Part shown: positions 17,665-26,509 of the stretch, piece after piece | Layout: each line of letters starts with the position of its first letter | Position numbering within the stretch: position 1 is the stretch's first letter | Source: Staphylococcus cornubiensis | GTDB lineage: Bacteria > Bacillota > Bacilli > Staphylococcales > Staphylococcaceae | Direction of reading: 5' to 3' | DNA: 64,000 nt | NCBI RefSeq assembly: GCF_900183575.1 | Contig: NZ_FXUZ01000002.1 | Coordinates: forward strand, 1-64,000 | Made by a program: the position numbers and the translations under genes | Notes under the pieces: generated by a model | Databases searched by the model: none | What the model saw: only the letters and a program-made list of their open reading frames with translations | Told to the model about the DNA's origin: nothing

Positions 17665-18822
17665 ATGACATACGATTGGGTTATTATCGGTGGTGGTGTC
17701 CATGCGACCACGATTGCATTACAACTTCGACAACTTGGATTACCAGTGGAGCGACTCAGAATGATTGATCCACATGCCAATTTATTAGATCAATTTGATA
17801 GACAGACACAGCGTATCGGGATGCCTTATTTACGTTCACCGTTAGTGCATCATTGTCATCCTGAACCATTTGATTTGAAAAAATTTGCTAAACAGGAAGG
17901 CTATTCACAAGCCATGATTGGTCCGTATCAACGACCGAGATTAGATATGTTTTTCGATCACACGCGACGTTGGATACGTTATTATCAATTAGACACGTGT
18001 CACATTTGTCAAAAGGCAGTGCGCTTATGTCGTTGTCTTGAACATTGGGAAATTACGTTAGATAATCAACAAAAAGTTCGAACAGCGCACGTCGTTTTAG
18101 CCATGGGGACACATCATACCCCAAATATTCCGCCTGCATTTCAAGGTCAACCGCACGTGCAACATATTCATAGTCGTGAACTCGATACAACAATGAAAGC
18201 TTCACATGTCGTAGGAAGTGGTATTTCAGCAGGTCACCTTGCTATTAAATTATTAAAAGAGAACCCACAGCAAACGGTTCATTTATGGATGAAAAAAGAT
18301 TTTGATATCCACCATTTCGATGCCGACCCTGCATGGTTAGGACCGAAAAATATGAAACCTTTTGAAGCAATGCCATTATCTGAAAGAATACATGTCAACA
18401 AACAAGAGCGCCATAAAGGGTCAATGCCAAGAGATATGTACATGACCTTGAAAAATTACGAAAAAGCAGGGCGCCTCGTTGTACACCACACACCTATCGA
18501 CAAACTTGAAGATCATTGTATCGTTGCAGGTGATACACGTGTGGCTTATGATGGCATTTATTTAGCGACAGGTTTTGTCCTTGACCTCATGACGCAGCCA
18601 CTTATCCAAGACGTGTTACGATTACCTGAAGCACAACTCGTCGCAGGTTATCCGAAAATCACCACACAACTCGAGTGGGTCCCGCGTTTATATGTTTCAG
18701 GGATGCTCGCTGACTTAGCGTTAGGTCCATTTGCACGCAACATTATGGGTGGACGTCAAGCGGCGTTACGTATCGGCCAAGCGTACACTGAAAGTACAGC
18801 TTCATATCAGAACGCAGTGTAA
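17665..18822 (+). CDS. FAD-dependent oxidoreductase, probable Zur target
   Basis: This is a 385-residue flavoprotein related to the pyridine-nucleotide oxidoreductase / lysine-ornithine N-oxygenase group. The FAD site GGGVHATT is at residues 9-16, a second dinucleotide motif GSGISAGHLAIKLL lies mid-chain, and ATGFVLDLM follows. An unusual feature is a four-Cys cluster at residues 112-124 (C-x2-C-x6-C-x-C), with a His/Cys-rich stretch VHHCHPE at 61-67. ATG 17665 follows a GA-rich AGAGTGAA. A Zur-type box sits across its promoter, so it is probably expressed when zinc is scarce. The reaction is unknown. Possibilities are a metallophore-related hydroxylase or a zinc-sparing substitute. Confidence 0.75.
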   Translation: MTYDWVIIGGGVHATTIALQLRQLGLPVERLRMIDPHANLLDQFDRQTQRIGMPYLRSPLVHHCHPEPFDLKKFAKQEGYSQAMIGPYQRPRLDMFFDHTRRWIRYYQLDTCHICQKAVRLCRCLEHWEITLDNQQKVRTAHVVLAMGTHHTPNIPPAFQGQPHVQHIHSRELDTTMKASHVVGSGISAGHLAIKLLKENPQQTVHLWMKKDFDIHHFDADPAWLGPKNMKPFEAMPLSERIHVNKQERHKGSMPRDMYMTLKNYEKAGRLVVHHTPIDKLEDHCIVAGDTRVAYDGIYLATGFVLDLMTQPLIQDVLRLPEAQLVAGYPKITTQLEWVPRLYVSGMLADLALGPFARNIMGGRQAALRIGQAYTESTASYQNAV

Positions 18823-18865
18823 GCCTATTTTACAAACGATGCTATGAAATTCATCGTAAATCCTA

Positions 18866-18871
18866 TATAAT
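18866..18871 (+). promoter_or_regulatory. -10 box of the small membrane protein gene
   Basis: TATAAT lies 22 bp before the ATG at 18894. No matching -35 was clear. Confidence 0.4.
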
Positions 18872-18893
18872 GCGAGTGATAGGAGCGATGACT

Positions 18894-19289
18894 ATGAAAA
18901 AATCTAAAGATAAGACATCCCCAAAGTATCCGAAAATAAGTAATCGTATGATGCGTATCCTATTCATCATAGGTCTCATCTTGTTGGTATTGTTCATCGG
19001 TATGGGAACAGTCATTCCAGAGCTCAATCGTCACACTTATAAAGGAATTGTGGTTGAAAAATATAGAGAAGATCATGGCATGACGACAGGTACGACACAA
19101 TTTATTGAGCTGAAACAAGGCGATCGTACGATTAAGATAGAAAATAGTGATATTTTATTGCATGGGAAATGGGATAGTCAGGCAAAGCAAAAAGAGATTC
19201 GTGAAGGTGAAGTAGCAACAGTGTATACGATTGGATTTGATTTCCCAAGTATCGGAATGCATCCTAATTTGTATAAAATCGAGCAATAA
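18894..19289 (+). CDS. membrane-anchored protein, function unknown
   Basis: The product has 131 residues: a Lys-rich N-terminus, one hydrophobic helix (about residues 22-40, MRILFIIGLILLVLFIGMG) and an extracellular beta-rich domain (YKGIVVEKYREDHG...FIELKQGDRTIKIENSDILLHGKW) that looks like a small OB or SH3-like fold. ATG 18894 has AGGAG eight bases upstream. It follows the Zur-box gene in the same direction but has its own -10, so co-transcription is possible but not shown. No family recognised. Confidence 0.65.
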   Translation: MKKSKDKTSPKYPKISNRMMRILFIIGLILLVLFIGMGTVIPELNRHTYKGIVVEKYREDHGMTTGTTQFIELKQGDRTIKIENSDILLHGKWDSQAKQKEIREGEVATVYTIGFDFPSIGMHPNLYKIEQ

Positions 19290-19450
19290 TTGTTTGGATT
19301 GAACACGTTTTTGTCATTCTTTGAGTTGCCAAAAAACTGAGTGAAAAGGGGTTGGACATTGAAAATTTTAAGCCTCAATCCATTCAGAGGTTGATGATTC
19401 ATTAATGACTTTAAAGCAGTTGGAAAATGAGGATGAATGGTATACAAAAA

Positions 19451-19516
19451 ATAAGGGTGACTGAGCTGAAAATAAGCGTTAATTAAGCTATTTTCGGTTC
19501 AGTCATCCTCTTTTTA
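19451..19516. terminator. long bidirectional terminator
   Basis: GGGTGACTGAGCTGAAAATA and the opposite TATTTTCGGTTCAGTCATCC form a stem of about 20 bp, T-run following on the plus strand. It separates the membrane protein gene from convergent cdaR. Confidence 0.8.
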
Positions 19517-19542
19517 TGTTTCAAATATTATCATGTGGTCTT

Positions 19543-20673
19543 CTATTCCGAGCCTTCATAAAGCAATTGTGCGATTCTTAATAACACAATGCCATCAATT
19601 GTATTCGGATCCCAACCTGTAATTTCGTGGATTTTCTTAATACGATAATTCAATGTATTACGATGGATAAACAAATCATTTGCTGTTTTCACTAATTTTC
19701 CATGGTTTCTAAAATAGGCTTCAATCGTTTCACCTAAATATTTATCCTCACCCAAATGTAGCAACTTTTTATAATTTGCGACCAATGTCGTTTCGTTTTC
19801 TGGTGTGAACTTTTTAATGTTATTACAAATTGTTGCAAGCTCATGTGATTTATAAGTGTGTAACCCTTCTTGAATTTTTAAATCATGCAATAGGGACTGC
19901 AATGAGCGTGCCTCGTGATAGGACTGTACTAAGCCTTTGATGCCAGTCGTAAATGAGCCAAGTGTAATTAATGTACGGTCAAACACTTCATTTTGTACAT
20001 TTTTATCAAAACCATCAATTAATTCTTCATGAGATTTACCGCGATTAGGGTTTGCTTTGACGATATAAATATATTCTTGTGGCGAAATTTCAACAATATC
20101 ATCCCCAGGTAATCTCAATGCTTCTAAGGCGTCACGTAAGGCTGCGGTTTTAGATTTGCTAGAACTTTGCATAGAAATCAAGGCAACTGTAAATTCATCA
20201 TTCAAGCCTAAACGATCAATCAAACTTTTACGTTGGTAATTTTGAAAGTAAACGTCAGGATTAAATAAAATATGTGCCAACATCTGTGTACGTGACAAAG
20301 TTTCTTGAAAACGAGAGTAGTGTTCTAACTCCTCTTCAACAATAAACTCGGCATTGAGCTTTAATAAATGTGAATAAGCTCGTATTTCATCAGGGTTACC
20401 ACTGACGAGAAGGGCACCGTGGACCCTCCCATGTAGTTCGATAGGAAGTATGATACCAGGTTGACTCACGTTCCAAAAAGGCATATCTTCTATCTCAATA
20501 TCAATGGGCAAGTTACGTTCAATCGAGTGACGCGCCGCTTGATGCACCTCGCCTACACGGTTAGGGTTAGACGTTGCGATGATTTGACCACCTCGATTGG
20601 CGATAAGTACTTCAGCTTTAATGATGGATGATGCTTTTTTTACGACTTTTTGAGCCCAATGTTGTTTTATCAT
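19543..20673 (-). CDS. CdaR-family transcriptional regulator
   Basis: This is a 376-residue regulator of the CdaR (sugar diacid recognition) family. The N-terminal diacid-binding domain (about 1-130) includes ATSNPNRVGEVHQAA and LPIELHGRVHGALLVSG, and the C-terminus has a PucR-type helix-turn-helix (VKTANDLFIHRNTLNYRIKKI). CdaR proteins activate glycerate and sugar-diacid catabolism. Here no such gene is adjacent; glycerate kinase and a sugar-acid type transporter lie 31-34 kb away at 50.9-54.5 kb. Its start has an AGGAG nine bases upstream. Confidence 0.85.
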   Translation of the reverse strand: MIKQHWAQKVVKKASSIIKAEVLIANRGGQIIATSNPNRVGEVHQAARHSIERNLPIDIEIEDMPFWNVSQPGIILPIELHGRVHGALLVSGNPDEIRAYSHLLKLNAEFIVEEELEHYSRFQETLSRTQMLAHILFNPDVYFQNYQRKSLIDRLGLNDEFTVALISMQSSSKSKTAALRDALEALRLPGDDIVEISPQEYIYIVKANPNRGKSHEELIDGFDKNVQNEVFDRTLITLGSFTTGIKGLVQSYHEARSLQSLLHDLKIQEGLHTYKSHELATICNNIKKFTPENETTLVANYKKLLHLGEDKYLGETIEAYFRNHGKLVKTANDLFIHRNTLNYRIKKIHEITGWDPNTIDGIVLLRIAQLLYEGSE

Positions 20674-21406
20674 TTACTCCAGCTCCTATTTTTTATATGT
20701 ATTCTGAATCAAAAGGCAAAGCAGTCCCCTTTGTTGAGTTTAGAAAAAGTACATAAGAAGGTAAGTCGGCCTGTTGCATTTGTAGCAATACTACTTTATA
20801 TTGCATCGTCTCATAAATGGCGGAATATCGCCACTTCCAAGCTTGTTACAAATGGTCAATTATCTGAGATGTTGAGAAGGATGAATCACATTTTTGAAAC
20901 GACATGATATTTTCTAAATCACAATCAGAAAAGATTTTAGAATATAACTTTTTTGTCCTATTACGCTTAATTTTGTCATGAGTCTTATTAAATGTATATA
21001 TCATATCATAGAAAGAATTAATTGTAATAAGTTTACCGAAATCTTTTCATTAAGTTTTTTAGAACAATGTTTTCTCTGAATAACAATGTAAAGATGCAAT
21101 TCAATCTTTCTTTTTTTAGTGTTATCTATTCTTTTATAATAAAGCACATTTTACTTCTTATGCAAATTTATATCTAATTATCTTAGAAGTTATATATTAT
21201 TAATTGTGTATTTTAGTTATGATGACGAGGGAAAAGTTACATTATTTTATATTATAACAATACGAATTAAATTTTAAAGTAGGGAAGGGAAAATTTTCTT
21301 ATTTAAAATGTTTTGTAAAAATGTGTGGTATTTTTTGGGTGTAAAAGAGAGGTTGTAAAATGAAGAATGGCGTCAAATCAACGTTTTTTAAGAAGAAGGG
21401 TGACTG
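20674..21406. other. gene-poor AT-rich region with possible gene remnant
   Basis: About 730 bp lie between cdaR and the exporter terminator. A frame near 20735-20907 encodes LEKVHKKVSRPVAFVAILL and ends HKWRNIATSKLVTNGQLSEM plus a short tail. It has protein-like composition but no start signal, so it may be the end of a decayed gene. From 20940 on the DNA is extremely AT-rich and I see no feature in it. Confidence 0.35.
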
Positions 21407-21453
21407 AAAAAAGGGGGAGGACTCATAGTGCTTTTGCACAGTATGTCTCTCCC
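21407..21453 (-). terminator. terminator after the YeiH-type gene
   Basis: On the minus strand GGGAGAGAC pairs with GTCCTCCC around an inner ATAGTGC/GCACAGTAT hairpin and is followed by CCTTTTTT. Confidence 0.75.
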
Positions 21454-21463
21454 TTGAAAGTAT

Positions 21464-22453
21464 TTAAAGCATACCAATCATGGCTAAAATGACTAAACTT
21501 GTCACAATTAAAGCAGCCCAAGTCATTAAGCCTAACAATATCGGGCGAATGCCTGCTTGCTTAAATTGACTGAATTTTACTGATAAACCTACACCCGCAA
21601 GTGCAATCGTAATGAAAAAGAGTGCAGCTTGTTTGAAAATCGCAATGACGCCATCAGAAAAGTTAAAAACAGTGCTGATGAGTGAGGCTACGATAAACCA
21701 AATAATAAAGTTTGGAATCATATCAAAATATTTTCGGCGCTGTCCACCGTCTGATGTCGTTTGTTGACGCTTGGCCATCCAAAACGCAAGTCCTATCGTG
21801 ATTGGAATGATAAAGAGTGTACGTGTTAATTTGACAATGGTTGCCACTTCAAGTGCTTTCGAACCGTATAGCGCACTTGCTGCAACGACACTCGATGTAT
21901 CATTAATCGCAGTTCCACTGAAAAAACCAAAAGCTTCTTGACTCATATGAAAGAAATGGCCAATCGGTGGAAAAATGATGACCGCGATTAAGTTGAATAA
22001 AAACACCGTCGAAAGACTAAAAGCGATAATATTGTCTTTCGCTTTAATGACAGGACTCGTTGCGGCAATCGCTGAACCTCCACAAATAGACGTACCAACA
22101 CCGATTAAAATACCCGTATGTAAATCAATCTTGAATAACTTCACTAATAATGTGACAACGATAAATGCAACAAGCAGTGTCACAATGAGTATAGGAAGTG
22201 ACTTGAGCCCGACTGTCCCGATAGATTGAAAACTGAGTGTAAAACCGAGCAAAATAATGCTGTAATGGAGTATCTTTTTACTACTATACTGAATGCCTGG
22301 TTTGAATGATTGGGGTAAGGAAACTGTATTATTCAAAATCATGCCAATGAGCATTGCAAAAATAGCACTTCCTACAATTGGAAAAAAGTGACCTAAGATT
22401 GTAGCGATAATAGCGATAGTAAGCGTAAGGAGTAATCCTTTAACTTTTGACAT
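21464..22453 (-). CDS. YeiH/UPF0324 family putative sulfate exporter
   Basis: This is a 329-residue polytopic membrane protein of the UPF0324 (PSE, YeiH) family, proposed to export sulfate or sulfonate products. Family marks are GVGTSICGGSAIAATSPVI and GTAINDTSSVVAAS, with about ten hydrophobic helices. The start at 22453 has AAAGGATCG upstream on the minus strand; the longer reading adds a cytoplasmic-looking tail without a ribosome site. Family members are often next to a LysR regulator, which is absent here. Confidence 0.82.
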   Translation of the reverse strand: MSKVKGLLLTLTIAIIATILGHFFPIVGSAIFAMLIGMILNNTVSLPQSFKPGIQYSSKKILHYSIILLGFTLSFQSIGTVGLKSLPILIVTLLVAFIVVTLLVKLFKIDLHTGILIGVGTSICGGSAIAATSPVIKAKDNIIAFSLSTVFLFNLIAVIIFPPIGHFFHMSQEAFGFFSGTAINDTSSVVAASALYGSKALEVATIVKLTRTLFIIPITIGLAFWMAKRQQTTSDGGQRRKYFDMIPNFIIWFIVASLISTVFNFSDGVIAIFKQAALFFITIALAGVGLSVKFSQFKQAGIRPILLGLMTWAALIVTSLVILAMIGML

Positions 22454-22760
22454 AGCAATCGATCCTTTCGTGAAATGACATAGCAACATGTGATGCACCT
22501 GACAAAATACGTGACGTCAATGTAAAAATAACGATATTTGCGTGACGCGCGTATTGTTAATAGTAAGAAAAAAGAGGGCGGAATGAAAAAATGAAGTTAT
22601 CTTAATCGTGCTTTCAACCCCGTTTGTCCTCAAGTATAGGCGTATCAAAACGGTTTTTCAATAGCTTTTCAAATCTTAAAGGTCAATATTGTTGACTTAT
22701 ATAAAATTGAGGTATAAAATGTAAATTGTAATCAAAACAAGAGAAAAGGACGGGGTTAAA
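22454..22760. other. divergent promoter region, YeiH and ipdC
   Basis: About 307 bp. The ipdC promoter is TTGACT (22692-22697) with TAAAAT (22715-22720, 17 bp) or TATAAA (22713-22718). Around 22503-22560 the CGTGACG motif occurs twice (ATACGTGACGTC and GCGTGACGCGCG), perhaps an operator. No open frame. Confidence 0.45.
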
Positions 22761-24404
22761 ATGAAAAAACGAGTAGGACAATTTTTAATAGACGAAATCG
22801 CAAAACAAGGCGTAGATAAAATCTTTGGTGTGCCTGGTGATTTCAACTTAACATTTTTAGACGATATCGAAGCGCACGATACAATTGAATGGGTCGGTAA
22901 TACTAACGAATTAAACGCAAGTTATGCAGCAGATGGTTATGCACGTATTAACGGACTCGCAGCAATGGTCACAACTTTTGGTGTAGGTGAATTAAGTGCA
23001 GTAAATGGTATTGCAGGATCATATGCAGAAAATGTGCCTGTGATTCAAATTACAGGTGCCCCTACAACAGTTGTTGAAAAAGCTAAAAAATATGTACACC
23101 ACTCTTTAGGTAACGGTAACTTTGATGATTACCAAAAAATGTATGCACAAATTACAGAAACACAAACTGTATTATCTGAAGACAATGCTTTAACAGAAAT
23201 TCCACGTATTATTAAAGTAGCTATGGAAGAAAAACGTCCGGTACATGTACACTTACCAATTGATATCGCAGCAAAAGAAATCGAAGTGCCAGATGAAGTT
23301 GAATATCCTGAAACTCGTAAAACAGAAGATCTTTCAACAATGGTAGAAAAAGTAGCGGATAAATTAAAAGCAGCAAAACAAGTGACTGTCATTGTCGGTC
23401 ATCAAATCAACAGCTATGGTTTACAAAAAGAAGTACAACAATTAGCTGAAAAATTAAATTTACCAGTTGCACAATTATCACTTGGTAAAGGTTCATTTAA
23501 CGAAGAAAGCGCACAATATATGGGGGTATACGACGGTAAAATTGCAGAAGATAGCATCCGTAACTATGTAGATGGTAGCGATCTTGTCATCACTTTAGGT
23601 GCAAAATTGACAGACTCAGCGACAGCAGGTTTCTCACAAAAATTTACGAATGAAGCAACAATTATTTTAAATCAACGTGATGTCAAAGTAGGCGATTACA
23701 CTACAACTGAACCATCATTAGCTGAAATTATCGAAGCATTAAACGGTATTGATTTCAAATACGAAGGTGACTTCCCTCAATATCAATGGCCAGAAGCATC
23801 AGCTGCAGTGCTTAACGATGAACCATTAACACAAGAAAACTACTTTAACTTAATGCAAAACTTCTTGCGTAAAGGTGACGTCGTATTAGGTGAACAAGGG
23901 ACATCATTCTTTGGTGCATACCGTTTAGCACTTCAAGAAGGTACAACATTTATCGGTCAACCTTTATGGGGTTCAATCGGTTACACATTACCTTCAACAT
24001 TAGGTACAATGCTCGCAGCACCAGAACGTCGTAACGTATTATTAATTGGTGACGGTTCATTACAATTAACAGCACAAGAAATGTCTACAATGATTCGTCA
24101 AAACTTAAACCCAGTCATCTTTATTATTAACAATGACGGTTACACTGTAGAGAAAAAAATCCACGGTGAAAATGCGAAATATAACGACATTCAAATGTGG
24201 GACTACAAATTATTACCAGCATTATTCGGTAACAAAGACATCCCAACATACGATGTAAAAACAGCTAACGAATTAAAAGCAGCAATGGATAAAATCGATC
24301 AAAACCCTGATACAATGCATGTTGTAGAAGTACACATGGATGTATTAGATGCACCTTCAAACCTTAACGAAATTTCTAAAGCATTCGCTGCTCAAAACAA
24401 ATAA
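22761..24404 (+). CDS. ipdC: indole-3-pyruvate (alpha-keto acid) decarboxylase
   Basis: This is a 547-residue thiamine-diphosphate enzyme that decarboxylates indolepyruvate or other 2-keto acids to aldehydes. The N-terminal Pyr domain has the catalytic Glu in NTNELNASYAADGYAR and the HH dyad in KYVHHSLGNG, typical of pyruvate and indolepyruvate decarboxylases. The PP domain has GDGSLQLTAQE ... NNDGYTVE for ThDP-Mg binding. The length fits the family. It lies directly upstream of the trp operon in the same direction, but the trp leader has its own promoter, so ipdC is transcribed separately. A role in tryptophan or branched-chain catabolism is inferred. Confidence 0.88.
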   Translation: MKKRVGQFLIDEIAKQGVDKIFGVPGDFNLTFLDDIEAHDTIEWVGNTNELNASYAADGYARINGLAAMVTTFGVGELSAVNGIAGSYAENVPVIQITGAPTTVVEKAKKYVHHSLGNGNFDDYQKMYAQITETQTVLSEDNALTEIPRIIKVAMEEKRPVHVHLPIDIAAKEIEVPDEVEYPETRKTEDLSTMVEKVADKLKAAKQVTVIVGHQINSYGLQKEVQQLAEKLNLPVAQLSLGKGSFNEESAQYMGVYDGKIAEDSIRNYVDGSDLVITLGAKLTDSATAGFSQKFTNEATIILNQRDVKVGDYTTTEPSLAEIIEALNGIDFKYEGDFPQYQWPEASAAVLNDEPLTQENYFNLMQNFLRKGDVVLGEQGTSFFGAYRLALQEGTTFIGQPLWGSIGYTLPSTLGTMLAAPERRNVLLIGDGSLQLTAQEMSTMIRQNLNPVIFIINNDGYTVEKKIHGENAKYNDIQMWDYKLLPALFGNKDIPTYDVKTANELKAAMDKIDQNPDTMHVVEVHMDVLDAPSNLNEISKAFAAQNK

Positions 24405-24431
24405 TAAGTTGTAGATGATGAAGTTTCACTG

Positions 24432-24460
24432 TTGACATGTTATTTAAATGCATGTATAGT
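24432..24460 (+). promoter_or_regulatory. trp operon promoter
   Basis: TTGACA (24432-24437) and TATAGT (24455-24460) have an ideal 17-bp spacer. Transcription would start near 24467, just before the first T-box. Confidence 0.8.
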
Positions 24461-24466
24461 GTTGGG

Positions 24467-24692
24467 TAACTTAAAAAATCGTATGATTGATAAGTAGTTT
24501 TTACGGCTGTAGCATACAGAAAGCTAACGGTTGATGTAAGTTAGCACAGCGTAGAGATGAATTGGGCAATCGCAATATACGACCAATTGAATGTGACTTA
24601 AAAGAGCGAACATGAGATTTAAATCCATGTTAACTAAGGTGGCACCACGGTAACGCGTCCTTAAAGAAGAGACGTATGCCGTGGTGTTTTTT
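24467..24692 (+). ncRNA. tryptophan T-box riboswitch 1
   Basis: This T-box leader senses uncharged tRNA. Stem I contains CAGAAAGCTAACGGTTGATG with the GGTTG apical pattern; the specifier is TGG (Trp) at 24563-24565 in GATGAATTGGGC. The T-box itself, AAGGTGGCACCACGGTAACG, begins at 24636. The terminator pairs CACCACGG with CCGTGGTG before a T-run at 24687-24692. Uncharged tRNA-Trp should favour read-through into the second T-box. Confidence 0.85.
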
Positions 24693-24772
24693 GATATCAC
24701 AGCACGAGCAATAAAGGTTAAAGCGAGAAGTGCATTCAATCATTGATGAAATAGCCGTATCACTTTGATTTT

Positions 24773-24812
24773 GAAGTGGCGGCCTACCTTTCAGTGAAGG
24801 ACGACCGCCACT
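24773..24812 (+). other. hairpin between the two T-boxes
   Basis: AGTGGCGG and CCGCCACT form the outer stem, CCTT and AAGG the inner stem around TCAGTG, with a symmetrical CCTA/ACGA internal loop. No T-run follows, so it is not a simple terminator. It may insulate or space the two T-boxes. Confidence 0.55.
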
Positions 24813-24839
24813 CACATACGCATGGAAAACGAAAAACGG

Positions 24840-25079
24840 TGAAACAATCACTGATTAAACAAACTAACAAAATTTGTGAGGTAAGAATAAGTAATTTGAA
24901 CAATCGGTAGTTCCAGAAAATAGACGGTTGATGCGAGTCTATACCGACCTCAAATGAATTGGGTCTTACTTGAAGCAACCAACTGAATGATATTTTAAAG
25001 TGAACAGTAGCAATGCTGTTAACAAAGGTGGTACCGCGTGTGAGCGTCCTTTTTGGAAGGGCAATCATGCGCGTTTTTT
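24840..25079 (+). ncRNA. tryptophan T-box riboswitch 2
   Basis: This is a second full T-box: Stem I with AGAAAATAGACGGTTGATG, specifier TGG at 24960-24962 in the same ATGAATTGGG context as the first, and the T-box sequence AAAGGTGGTACCGCGTG at 25024. The terminator pairs ACGCG-like arms at 25034-25040 and 25066-25073 around TCCTT/AAGG and ends in TTTTTT. It precedes trpE by about 27 bp. The two in series should give tighter control by tRNA-Trp charging. Confidence 0.85.
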
Positions 25080-25105
25080 ATTTTCAAAATTTAAGGAGGA
25101 TCCAA

Positions 25106-26509
25106 ATGAACATTGTCTATCGCGTTTTAGACGCACCGATAAATCCAGAAACCTTAGCACGACATCGTCAACATAAAATTGTATTGGAAAGTGCGACAAC
25201 TTCACAAACGAAAGGGAGATATTCTGTAGTCGCTTTTGATGCCTATGGTGAAGTCACTTTAACAGAATCACAATTAACAATTTGGACCCCTCATCAAACG
25301 ATTCAAGAAACAACAAAACCGTTTGAACAATTGAAAGCTTTTGTTGGACAGTATCATGCACATATTACAGAACCAGAACTTGAAGAATTGCCTTTTATTT
25401 CAGGGTTTGTAGGTTATTGTAGTTTTGATTTAGTGCGACATGCGTTTCCAGTGTTACAACAATATCCAGCAGCGGGGACAACGAATGATGTGCATTTTCA
25501 TATGATTGAGTCGGTTTATGTATTTGATCACTATAAAGAACAAATTTACGTGATTGCGACAAATCTATTTTCTGAAGAGGCGGAAAGTGAAATGCATGCA
25601 CGTTTAGATAAAATGATTGCTGAATTTGAACAGATTGAGTTATTTGAAACGACAACGGTCCCTCATTTGCCAGAAAAAGTTATTGAACCGAACCTAGACG
25701 AGGCAACATTTATCGAACAGGTGAAGCAATTTAAAGCACGTATTCAACAAGGAGATATGTTCCAAGTCGTGCCATCACGCATTTATCGTTACGCACATCA
25801 TTTTGGTACAGCGTTGTATCCATTAACGTATCAGTTATATCAAAAATTGAAACGGAACAATCCAAGTCCATACATGTTTTATTTCAACATGGGCGGTCCA
25901 ATTTTAGTAGGTAGTTCTCCTGAAAGCTTTGTCAAAGTGAAAGCAGGCAAAGTAATGACGAATCCCATTGCAGGCACGATAAAAAGAGGGAGCACTGATG
26001 AGGAAGATCAACAATTGGCAGCAACCTTGTTGAGTGATGAAAAAGAATTAAGTGAACACCGGATGCTCGTGGATTTAGGACGAAATGATATTTTGCGAAT
26101 TGCGCGACCAGGAAGCTTGGAATTGACGAAATTGATGACGATTGAACGTTATGAACATGTGATGCATATTGTGAGTGAAGTGATTGGTGATGTGGACGCG
26201 AGCCTATCTCCTATTGATGTAATCGCGAGCCTACTACCAACTGGAACGGTTTCAGGTGCACCAAAATTGCGTGCGATTCAACGTATTTATGAGACACAAC
26301 CGTTGAAGCGCGGCGTTTATAGTGGTGGTGTCGGTTATATTAATTGTGATCATACGTTAGATTTAGCACTTGCGATTCGTACGATGGTCATTGATGAGAC
26401 CTATGTCCATGCTGAAGCGGGGTGTGGTGTCGTCTATGATTCTATTCCAGAAAAAGAATTAGCAGAAACACAACTGAAAGCAAAAAGTTTATTGGAGGTC
26501 ACACTATGA
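25106..26509 (+). CDS. trpE: anthranilate synthase component I
   Basis: This is a 467-residue chorismate-binding subunit, which converts chorismate to anthranilate with ammonia supplied by TrpG; it is the first step of tryptophan synthesis. The C-terminal catalytic domain holds VGSSPESFVKV, NPIAGTIKRG, DLGRNDILRIA, PTGTVSGAPKLRA and EAGCGVVYDS. AAGGAGGA lies six bases before ATG 25106. The stop overlaps trpG by four bases (ATGA), giving coupled translation of the two subunits. Control is by the tandem T-boxes upstream. Confidence 0.95.
   Translation: MNIVYRVLDAPINPETLARHRQHKIVLESATTSQTKGRYSVVAFDAYGEVTLTESQLTIWTPHQTIQETTKPFEQLKAFVGQYHAHITEPELEELPFISGFVGYCSFDLVRHAFPVLQQYPAAGTTNDVHFHMIESVYVFDHYKEQIYVIATNLFSEEAESEMHARLDKMIAEFEQIELFETTTVPHLPEKVIEPNLDEATFIEQVKQFKARIQQGDMFQVVPSRIYRYAHHFGTALYPLTYQLYQKLKRNNPSPYMFYFNMGGPILVGSSPESFVKVKAGKVMTNPIAGTIKRGSTDEEDQQLAATLLSDEKELSEHRMLVDLGRNDILRIARPGSLELTKLMTIERYEHVMHIVSEVIGDVDASLSPIDVIASLLPTGTVSGAPKLRAIQRIYETQPLKRGVYSGGVGYINCDHTLDLALAIRTMVIDETYVHAEAGCGVVYDSIPEKELAETQLKAKSLLEVTL

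Noticed and set aside
24773-24812. Intrinsic terminator between the T-boxes
   Set aside because: The stem is strong but no T-run follows it, so it was listed as a hairpin of unknown role.
24784-25068. 94-codon minus-strand frame in the trp leader
   Set aside because: It is antisense to the second T-box, whose RNA features explain the conserved sequence.
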